A stretch of DNA of 11,640 nt. It comes from Clostridia bacterium (lineage in GTDB: Bacteria > Bacillota_A > Clostridia > UMGS1883 > HGM11501). Below, one piece after another: positions 6,525-11,640 of the stretch. Under the pieces are notes generated by a model. It saw nothing but the letters and a program-made list of their open reading frames with translations, was not told the origin of the DNA and searched no databases. The stretch is taken from NCBI GenBank assembly GCA_017536285.1, contig JAFXHP010000098.1, positions 1 through 11,640 on the forward strand, in the 5' to 3' direction. The position numbers and the translations under genes are program-made. How positions within the stretch are numbered: position 1 is the stretch's first letter; each line of letters opens with the position of its first letter.

Positions 6525-7341
6525 ATTTTCTTTTCTTCTTTCTGTATTCTGTGGGGGATAAGCCGACCTTTGCCTTAAAGAGTTTTGCAAAATAGGCACT
6601 ATCCAAAATTCCCACACGCTCGGCAATTTCGGTGACAGTTAAATTTTCATATTTCAATAATTCTTTGGCCTTTTTTATTCTTCCCTTTATGCGATATTCT
6701 GAAGGGGAAAGGCTTGAATATTCTTTGAAAAGACGGCGGAAATATATTTCGCTCACACTGCACATGGCGGCAATTTCCCCGATGGTGAGATTGCCCAGCA
6801 TATCATTTTCAAGATAATAGATGCCCTTTTCGATCACGGAAAAACGGTTTTTTGAAAGAGCTTTAGACCTTTCAAAATGTCCTATGTCTGCCAATATATC
6901 GTACATGACGGACTTCATTTTAGAGGGGGAGGAAAGGGCGGCAGTACTTAAAGTACAAAGCTTTTCGAACCGCTTTACATCCTGGGGAAAGTCGGTGTCA
7001 AAAACTAAAATATCATCTGACAGAGAAAAGTCTTCTCCATTTTTATAGAAAAACAAATTAACACCCACAGTGCTTCCTCCGTCTATGGGGAAAAAGCGGA
7101 CCGAATATTCTGACGCCTTGGGGGCATAGACAATGTTTCCGCTTTTCGCATATATCTTTCTTCCGTCCTTAAGGATATATTCCGCTTCGCAGGAATCAAG
7201 ATATAAAATCATGTGCATGGCCTTCGGCTCGCCAATGGAAGAAAAGCTGTCGTGTCCGTCGGCCCAGAATCGCCTCAGAGCATTAACTACTTTTATCGAA
7301 TAGTCATGGTCGTAGAGCATATCGGGAGATAAATAATTCAA
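6523..7341 (-). CDS. AraC-family transcriptional regulator
   Basis: A 272-residue protein. The N-terminal part (about 30-130) looks like a cupin sugar-sensing domain (SCEAEYILKDGRKIYAKSGNIVYAPKASEYSVRF region). The C-terminal 100 residues hold the two AraC helix-turn-helix motifs: LTIGEIAAMCSVSEIYFRRLF with SLSPSEYR, and LTVTEIAERVGILDSAYFAKLF with GLSPTEYR. It is divergent from the amino-sugar operon starting at 7499 and is its likely activator. The start chosen is TTG at 7341, because AAGGCGG lies 8 nt upstream and a consensus promoter lies about 30 bp upstream. The open frame continues to an ATG at 7500, but that extension would span both divergent promoters, is Lys/Arg-rich, and lacks family character. 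Alternative starts in frame are GTG 9 bases earlier or an internal ATG at codon 8. Confidence 0.9.
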   Translation of the reverse strand: MNYLSPDMLYDHDYSIKVVNALRRFWADGHDSFSSIGEPKAMHMILYLDSCEAEYILKDGRKIYAKSGNIVYAPKASEYSVRFFPIDGGSTVGVNLFFYKNGEDFSLSDDILVFDTDFPQDVKRFEKLCTLSTAALSSPSKMKSVMYDILADIGHFERSKALSKNRFSVIEKGIYYLENDMLGNLTIGEIAAMCSVSEIYFRRLFKEYSSLSPSEYRIKGRIKKAKELLKYENLTVTEIAERVGILDSAYFAKLFKAKVGLSPTEYRKKKRK

Positions 7342-7369
7342 CTCACACACCGCCTTTTTATGATAATTA

Positions 7370-7398
7370 ATTATAACAGAGGAAAAGTCCTCTGTCAA
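7370..7398 (-). promoter_or_regulatory. Consensus SigA promoter of the araC-type gene
   Basis: On the minus strand TTGACA (7398-7393), 17-bp spacer, TATAAT (7375-7370). Both hexamers are perfect. The predicted leader is about 22 nt, with AAGGCGG before the TTG start. Confidence 0.88.
7376..7395. promoter_or_regulatory. Palindrome filling the araC promoter spacer, candidate operator
   Basis: ACAGAGGA-AAAG-TCCTCTGT is a perfect 8-bp inverted repeat. It occupies the whole 17-bp spacer and the inner half of the -35 box of the araC-type promoter. A dimeric repressor bound here would block RNA polymerase directly. AraC proteins usually use direct repeats, so the binder may be a different protein. 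Confidence 0.55.
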
Positions 7399-7400
7399 CT

Positions 7401-7431
7401 TTTTGTATCGGAAAGTTATGGTTTTGTATCG
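7401..7431 (+). promoter_or_regulatory. Tandem direct repeats, candidate AraC-family half-sites
   Basis: TTTTGTATCG occurs twice (7401-7410 and 7422-7431), 21 bp apart, which is two helical turns. The second copy ends 9 bp upstream of the -35 box of the oxidoreductase operon. This is the arrangement expected for two head-to-tail half-sites of an AraC-type activator. Confidence 0.7.
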
Positions 7432-7440
7432 TTTTATCTG

Positions 7441-7469
7441 TTGACGAAAAGGTATCTTTAATTTATACT
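7441..7469 (+). promoter_or_regulatory. Promoter of the oxidoreductase-epimerase-nagA-nagB-like operon
   Basis: TTGACG (7441-7446), 17-bp spacer, TATACT (7464-7469). Each hexamer departs from consensus by one base, consistent with need for an activator. The leader is about 23 nt, with AAAAGGGG 7 nt before the ATG. Confidence 0.78.
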
Positions 7470-7498
7470 GAAATAAATACAATAAAAGGGGTGTTTTC

Positions 7499-8569
7499 AT
7501 GAAAAAAATTCGTATTGGTATTGTTGGCTACGGCGGAATAAGTCAGGGCGTTCATGTTCCCGGCTACCTGGCTTGCCCCGACAATGCAGAAATAACGGCT
7601 CTTTGCGATATTAATCCCGAAAAGCTTAAAGCGGCAAAGGAAAAATTAAACCTTCCTGATTCTGCACTTTTCACCGATTATAAGGAAATGATAAACAGCG
7701 GACTTATTGATGCAATCGACATTTGCACTCCCAATCACATGCACTGCCCCATTGCATCTGCAGCAATTGACGCAGGCCTTCCTTTCAGCACAGAAAAGCC
7801 TATGGGCTTAAGCTATGCTGAGGCAAAGGCTCTTTACGATAAGGCAGAGAAGGCAGGCAGCAAATCATTCATTTGCTTTTCGTGGCGTTACCGTCCGTAT
7901 ACAAGATATGTAAGAGACATTATAAAGAGCGGAGAAATAGGAAAAATTTATCACATTTATATATCCTACATCAAGGACAGCGGTCTTTGGGAGGGAAGAA
8001 AGCTTGAATGGAGATTTGATAAAGACAGAGCCGGCACCGGCGTGCTTGGCGATCTCGGAAGCCACATGATTGACATTGCCCGTTTCTGGGGCGAGGAATT
8101 TAAAGGCGTCTTCGCACAGACAGGTACATATATTACTGAGCGTCCAACTGAAGATACAGGCGAAATTAAAAAGGTTACCACTGATGACTGGTGCAACATT
8201 ACCGGTATGACGGAGTCGGATATTCCCGTTACAATTTCCCTTTCAAGAACGGCAACGGGCTTCGATGACAGAATAACCTTTGAGGTATTCGGCGAAAACG
8301 GTCGCCTTCGCTATTCCTGGATTGCAGGTAAGCAGGACATTGAAATCTGCACAGGCAAAGAAGATGTTAAGTCAAGAACAGTTCGCCATCTTGTGCCCCC
8401 CGCAGGCTATGAGGCAAATCAGTCCCTCTACTTCGTTAATATGATAAACGGAATTGAGGATGAATTTACCGCTCACTTGGAGCACGGAATTGCCTGCCAG
8501 AAGGTTCTGGAAGCAGCTGAAAAGTCCGCTAAAGAAGGCAGATATGTTACTATTGATGAAATAAGGTGA
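7499..8569 (+). CDS. Gfo/Idh/MocA-family NAD(P)-dependent sugar oxidoreductase
   Basis: A 356-residue cytoplasmic enzyme, the usual length for the family. The N-terminal Rossmann fold has GIVGYGGIS (7-15), and D37 after the second strand (ALCDINPEK) suggests a preference for NAD(H). The EKP signature is at 99-101, with K100 the usual catalytic lysine. The C-terminal domain has FSWRYRP (128-134) and GDLGSHMID (184-192), with H189 a likely catalytic residue. Family members oxidise or reduce a sugar or cyclitol hydroxyl, and some catalyse oxidation-elimination of glycosides. First gene of the operon, 4 bp before a sugar isomerase-like gene, a common pairing in pathways for unusual sugars. The AraC regulator is divergent. 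The substrate cannot be read from sequence; an N-acetyl amino sugar is inferred from the nagA/nagB-like neighbours. Confidence 0.88.
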   Translation: MKKIRIGIVGYGGISQGVHVPGYLACPDNAEITALCDINPEKLKAAKEKLNLPDSALFTDYKEMINSGLIDAIDICTPNHMHCPIASAAIDAGLPFSTEKPMGLSYAEAKALYDKAEKAGSKSFICFSWRYRPYTRYVRDIIKSGEIGKIYHIYISYIKDSGLWEGRKLEWRFDKDRAGTGVLGDLGSHMIDIARFWGEEFKGVFAQTGTYITERPTEDTGEIKKVTTDDWCNITGMTESDIPVTISLSRTATGFDDRITFEVFGENGRLRYSWIAGKQDIEICTGKEDVKSRTVRHLVPPAGYEANQSLYFVNMINGIEDEFTAHLEHGIACQKVLEAAEKSAKEGRYVTIDEIR

Positions 8570-8573
8570 AAAA

Positions 8574-9410
8574 ATGAAGCTTGGAACTTTAGTAAGAATA
8601 ACCGATATTACGAAGGCTGACGAGGAATTCTGTAAGGTAAAGGAGCTTGGTCTTCCTTCATGTCAGCTTGTTTATAAGCCGGCAATTTATAAAAACGAGG
8701 ATGCCGAAATAATTAAAGCGGCATCGGAAAAACACGGCATTGAAATATCTGCAATGTTCGCAGGGTATAACGACAACGATACCGTATGGGATATATACTA
8801 TGGTTTTCAGACAGCGGGAATCAACGTGGAGGCCTACAGAAAAAGCCGTATTGATTATATAAAAGCGGCATCGGACTTTGCAAAAATTATCGGCATTACC
8901 GATATAATAATCCATGCAGGCTTCGTTCCCAACAATCCCTTTGCTCCCGAATACGGAGTGATGATTGCATCGGTGCATACCTTAAGTGCATACTTTAAGC
9001 CAAAGGGACAAAATCTTCTTTTTGAAACAGGGGGAGAGGCACCCATAACACTGGTAAGACTTATTGAAGACGTGGGTGCAGATAATCTTTTCATCAATTT
9101 CGATCCTGCAAATATATTAATGTACGGCTACGGTAATCCCGTGGATGCATTAAAGGTTTTCGGAAAATATGTAAGAAACATGCACGGTAAGGACGGTTTT
9201 TTACCCACAGATACACGCCATACCGGCCGTGAAGCTCCCGTGGGTGACGGTGCGGTGGACTTTAAGGGCGTAATTGAGGAATTTCGCCGTCTTTCCTATG
9301 ACCGCTATATCACAATTGAGCGTGAAATTTCCGGCGAAGCTCAGATAAGGGATATTATAAAGGCAAAAGAACATTTTGAAAAGCTTTTAAGCGAGGCGGG
9401 AGTATGTTAA
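8574..9410 (+). CDS. Sugar phosphate isomerase/epimerase (xylose-isomerase-like TIM barrel)
   Basis: A 278-residue AP-endonuclease-2 type TIM barrel. Likely divalent-metal ligands are E151 (LLFETGG), D177 (FINFDPAN), H204 (VRNMHGKDG) and E249 (ITIERE), the standard Glu-Asp-His-Glu set, with H114 in IIIHAG nearby. HTGREAPVGDGAVDF (216-230) is the usual loop before the last strands. The gene starts 4 bp after the oxidoreductase stop, with AAGGTGA as ribosome binding site, and overlaps the next gene by 7 bp. Members of this fold act as epimerases, isomerases, dehydratases or 3-keto-glycoside lyases; which applies here cannot be told. Pairing with the oxidoreductase suggests the two act on the same sugar through a keto intermediate, which is inference. 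Confidence 0.85.
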   Translation: MKLGTLVRITDITKADEEFCKVKELGLPSCQLVYKPAIYKNEDAEIIKAASEKHGIEISAMFAGYNDNDTVWDIYYGFQTAGINVEAYRKSRIDYIKAASDFAKIIGITDIIIHAGFVPNNPFAPEYGVMIASVHTLSAYFKPKGQNLLFETGGEAPITLVRLIEDVGADNLFINFDPANILMYGYGNPVDALKVFGKYVRNMHGKDGFLPTDTRHTGREAPVGDGAVDFKGVIEEFRRLSYDRYITIEREISGEAQIRDIIKAKEHFEKLLSEAGVC

Positions 9411-10570
9411 TTAAAAACGGAAACGTAATAACCGAAAGCGAAATTCTTTACGGATTCGATGTTTTAACCGAAGGCGATGAAATTGTAAAAATCGGTAAAG
9501 ACCTTGCTGGTGTCGATGTAATTGATGCAACCGGGAAATATGTAATGCCGGGACTTATTGATATTCATACTCACGGCGGCTTCGGAGGCGACTTTTCCGA
9601 CGCTACGGAGGATTCTTACGATAAAGCACTTTCCTTTCATTCCAAAAACGGAACAACATCTCTTTTAACATCTTCCGTAACCGCACCGGTCGAAGATATA
9701 TTGAAGCTTATCGATATGTCGAGACGATATACGGAAAAGGAAAATCCCGTTTGCCGTGTGCTTGGTGCACATATTGAAGGGCCGTTTATATCTGTTAAAA
9801 ATAAGGGCGCACAAAAGGAAGAATATTTAAGAAGACCTGCCGACGGGTATGATTTCATATCGAAGAACGTCGATGTGATAAAGACAATTACCGTGTCTAC
9901 GGAGCTTCCGGGAATGGTTGACATGATAAAGGAGCTTAAAGGCCTCGGCGTAGTTGTGGCAGGTGGCCATGATGACGGCAAGGAGGAAGAAATCTACCCT
10001 GCCATTGATGCGGGCTTAAGCCTTTGCACCCATTGGTACTGTGCCATGTCAACGGCAAGGGTGGAAAACGGAAAGCGAAGTGCAGGCCTTATGGAAATCG
10101 GCTTGACAGACGAGAGACTTACGCTGGAGCTTCTTGCAGACAATCACCACATAATACCCGAGCTTCTCAAAATGGCATACAAAATGAAAGGTGCAGATAA
10201 GCTTGTTTTGGTTTCCGATTGCCTTCGTGCAGGCGGTCAGCCGAAGGACGGAAGAGTTTACACCCTAGGCAGAGAAAACGATACCGAAGCCACAAAATTT
10301 ATTGTGGATCTGGGTGTTGCAAGGCTTCTTGACGGAACACGCTTTGCGGGAAGCATAACACCGCTTGGTGTTATACTGAAGAATGTGACAGCCGAGGGGA
10401 TCCCCCTTGTTGATGCGGTTAAGATGGCGTCAATTACACCGGCAAGGGTAATCGGGGTTGATGAGCTTTATGGCTCAATTGCCGAGGGTAAAAAGGCGGA
10501 TATTTATATTGCGGATGCAAATCTTAATCCCAAAATGACAATAGTTAACGGAAAAATAGTGCAGTCTTAG
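9404..10570 (+). CDS. nagA: NagA-like N-acetylglucosamine-6-phosphate deacetylase, divergent
   Basis: A 388-residue amidohydrolase, normal length for NagA, which removes acetate from GlcNAc-6-P. Conserved features are IDIHTHGG (H55, H57), EGPF with metal ligand E125, H189 (GGHDDG), H210 (THWYCAMS), H248/H249 (ADNHHI), D272 (VSDCL), FAGS (314-317), and the family end TPARVIGVDELYGSIAEGKKADI. So the metal and catalytic residues are kept. Several substrate-loop motifs differ from the usual ones: THWYCAM instead of THLFNAM, ADNHHI instead of ADGxHV, and SDCLRAGG instead of TDAMxAAG. It may therefore be a subfamily with another N-acetyl amino sugar as substrate, but ordinary NagA activity is possible. 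The start overlaps the upstream gene by 7 bp (ATGTTAA), with GGCGGGAG before it. Confidence 0.85.
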   Translation: MLIKNGNVITESEILYGFDVLTEGDEIVKIGKDLAGVDVIDATGKYVMPGLIDIHTHGGFGGDFSDATEDSYDKALSFHSKNGTTSLLTSSVTAPVEDILKLIDMSRRYTEKENPVCRVLGAHIEGPFISVKNKGAQKEEYLRRPADGYDFISKNVDVIKTITVSTELPGMVDMIKELKGLGVVVAGGHDDGKEEEIYPAIDAGLSLCTHWYCAMSTARVENGKRSAGLMEIGLTDERLTLELLADNHHIIPELLKMAYKMKGADKLVLVSDCLRAGGQPKDGRVYTLGRENDTEATKFIVDLGVARLLDGTRFAGSITPLGVILKNVTAEGIPLVDAVKMASITPARVIGVDELYGSIAEGKKADIYIADANLNPKMTIVNGKIVQS

Positions 10571-10608
10571 AGCGTTAAGCTCTCATACTTTATTAGGAGG
10601 AGTAAAAC

Positions 10609-11433
10609 ATGGATATATATAAGATAAGTAAGGAAGAATGGGCGAAAAATTCCAAAATTCCTTTCAGAGTAGCAGAAAAAGACACGGATATGCACGTTGA
10701 AATGGCACGATTAATGGCGGATGTACTTAAGGAAAACAACGCCAAGGGAGAAAAGACCGTAATAATTCTCCCCGTTGGCCCCATAATGCAGTATGCACCT
10801 TTTGCAAAGGTGATAAATGAGGAAAAAATCAGCCTTAAAAACGCCTGGTTTATAAATATGGACGAGTACCTTACAGCGGACGGCAAGTGGATTGACTATG
10901 ATAACAATCTTTCCTTCCGTGCGGTTATGGACAGGCTTTTATATTCCAAAATTGATGCAGACTTGGTTATGCCCGAAAGCCAGCGTCTTTTCCCCGAACC
11001 CGGCAAGGAAGCGGAAATCGATGCATTGATTGATTTCTTCGGCAAGGTTGATATCTGTTTGACAGGTGTAGGCATTAACGGACATATCGCATTTAATGAA
11101 CCACCCGAGGCGGACGAGGCAATCACTGATGAGGAGTTTAAGAATATCGGAACAAGATGCTTGAACATCGCAAGGGAAACCATAGTAAATAACGGCCTTC
11201 ACAAGGTTGCAGGTGCTCTTGACATTTTCCCGAGAAGATGTATAACCCTCGGTATGAAGCAGCTTCTTAAGGCTAAAGTGTTAAAGGTTTACCTCTACTG
11301 CGACTGGCAGTGGGGCATCGCAAGAAAAATTTCTCTTGCCGATGAATCAAAATCCATGCCTGCATCCTTCCTTCAGAGCCATCCCAACAGCGAAATGGTT
11401 ATAACAAAGGATTTATACGAATTTATGCTTTAA
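10609..11433 (+). CDS. NagB-like glucosamine-6-phosphate deaminase/isomerase homologue with altered active site
   Basis: A 274-residue NagB/6-phosphogluconolactonase-fold protein. FINMDEYL (81-88) supplies D85, matching E. coli NagB Asp72. GVGINGHIAFNEP (153-165) is the NagB signature with H159 and E164 conserved, but the residue matching catalytic Asp141 is N157 (codon AAC). The phosphate-loop region, normally GLPTGGTP, reads ILPVGPIM (53-60), and the segment aligned with the substrate lysine (GSQKAL in E. coli) reads CDWQWG (231-236). It is therefore a divergent homologue whose substrate or activity may differ from glucosamine-6-phosphate deamination. AGGAGG lies 8 nt before the ATG. It is 38 bp after nagA, probably in the same operon, and is followed by a terminator. 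Confidence 0.85.
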   Translation: MDIYKISKEEWAKNSKIPFRVAEKDTDMHVEMARLMADVLKENNAKGEKTVIILPVGPIMQYAPFAKVINEEKISLKNAWFINMDEYLTADGKWIDYDNNLSFRAVMDRLLYSKIDADLVMPESQRLFPEPGKEAEIDALIDFFGKVDICLTGVGINGHIAFNEPPEADEAITDEEFKNIGTRCLNIARETIVNNGLHKVAGALDIFPRRCITLGMKQLLKAKVLKVYLYCDWQWGIARKISLADESKSMPASFLQSHPNSEMVITKDLYEFML

Positions 11434-11435
11434 TT

Positions 11436-11467
11436 AAAAAAGTCGTAGGTTTATCCTACGGCTTTTT
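11436..11467 (+). terminator. Intrinsic terminator after the nagB-like gene
   Basis: A 13-bp stem AAAAAGTCGTAGG / CCTACGGCTTTTT (one G-T pair) with loop TTTAT ends in a T-run, 3 bp after the stop codon. The A-rich left arm means it could also work in the reverse direction. Confidence 0.9.
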
Positions 11468-11483
11468 AAGTGAAATATTTTGA

Positions 11484-11640
11484 GTGTTATTCCATTTTCA
11501 ATGGAGTGGTATTTTCGATAAATCAAAAGTATTATTGAAACCTTTGGTTTCAGTGATATTATATTTGCCCATAAACTGTGCTGAGCACAATCTCACTCGA
11601 CGAAAGTCGAATATAACTGCATAGCAATATAACTTGCGAA
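11484..11640. repeat. Intergenic array of small hairpins, continues beyond the window
   Basis: Non-coding AT-rich DNA with at least five successive inverted repeats whose tips differ. They are TCCATT/AATGGA (11491-11505), ATTATTGAAACC/GGTTTCAGTGAT (11531-11557, two G-T pairs), TGTGC/GCACA (11577-11589), TCGAC-GAAA-GTCGA (11597-11610) and TGC-ATA-GCA (11618-11626). A sixth, beginning TTGCGAA, is cut by the edge. The first two are framed by TTATT on the left and AGTGRTATT on the right. The last three are separated by identical AATATAAC (11610-11617, 11626-11633), a 16-bp period. No open reading frame or known family is recognised. Confidence 0.65.

Noticed and set aside
7342..7500. 53-codon N-terminal extension of the AraC regulator from ATG at 7500
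   Set aside because: It would cover both divergent promoters and the direct repeats. The consensus araC promoter lies downstream of it, and TTG at 7341 has a proper ribosome binding site.
10569..10583. Small hairpin AGAGC-GTTAA-GCTCT between nagA and the nagB-like gene
   Set aside because: Only 5 bp and no T-run, so not convincing as a terminator; it could be an RNA-processing site but nothing supports that.
11597..11640. CRISPR-like regular repeat at the right edge
   Set aside because: Units are far too short (16-bp period) and the spacers are hairpins, not unique 30-bp sequences; better described as a hairpin array.

Overview
The window looks like chromosomal DNA of a low-to-moderate GC Firmicute, most likely a gut-type member of the Clostridia. 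The evidence is tight operons with AGGAGG-type ribosome binding sites, several near-perfect TTGACA/TATAAT promoters with 17-bp spacers, an FMN riboswitch in front of an ECF-type riboflavin transporter, RpiR and AraC regulators, and a BadF-type amino-sugar kinase of the clostridial MurK kind. No mobile element, rRNA, tRNA or CRISPR array is visible, and no gap without a gene exceeds 300 bases.

Left block (1-4926). A leftward operon encodes a BadF-type amino-sugar kinase, NanE (ManNAc-6-P epimerase), MurQ (MurNAc-6-P etherase) and a GH42 glycosidase cut by the window edge. A divergent RpiR/SIS regulator faces it across a 134-bp intergenic region. That region holds back-to-back promoters and a TGTAA-N5-TTACA inverted repeat midway between the two -35 boxes. 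The operon would release an amino sugar from a glycoside, phosphorylate it, and channel MurNAc-6-P or ManNAc-6-P to GlcNAc-6-P.

Middle block (4927-6525). A consensus promoter drives an FMN riboswitch and intrinsic terminator, then ribU and a 208-residue protein of unknown function. By eye that protein resembles FtsZ without its GTP-binding signature. It ends at a perfect 19-bp inverted-repeat terminator shared with the convergent araC-type gene.

Right block (6523-11467). An AraC-family regulator is divergent from a four-gene operon: Gfo/Idh/MocA oxidoreductase, xylose-isomerase-like TIM barrel, NagA-like deacetylase and NagB-like deaminase. The intergenic region has two identical 10-bp direct repeats 21 bp apart just upstream of the operon promoter, the classic layout for AraC half-sites, and a palindrome inside the araC promoter. 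The NagB-like protein has Asn where the catalytic Asp of NagB is expected. The NagA-like protein has altered substrate-loop motifs. Together with the oxidoreductase and epimerase this suggests a modified amino-sugar pathway, although the cluster could also simply finish GlcNAc-6-P breakdown for the left block.

Right edge (11484-11640). An intergenic array of small hairpins with different tips in shared AT-rich frames runs off the window.
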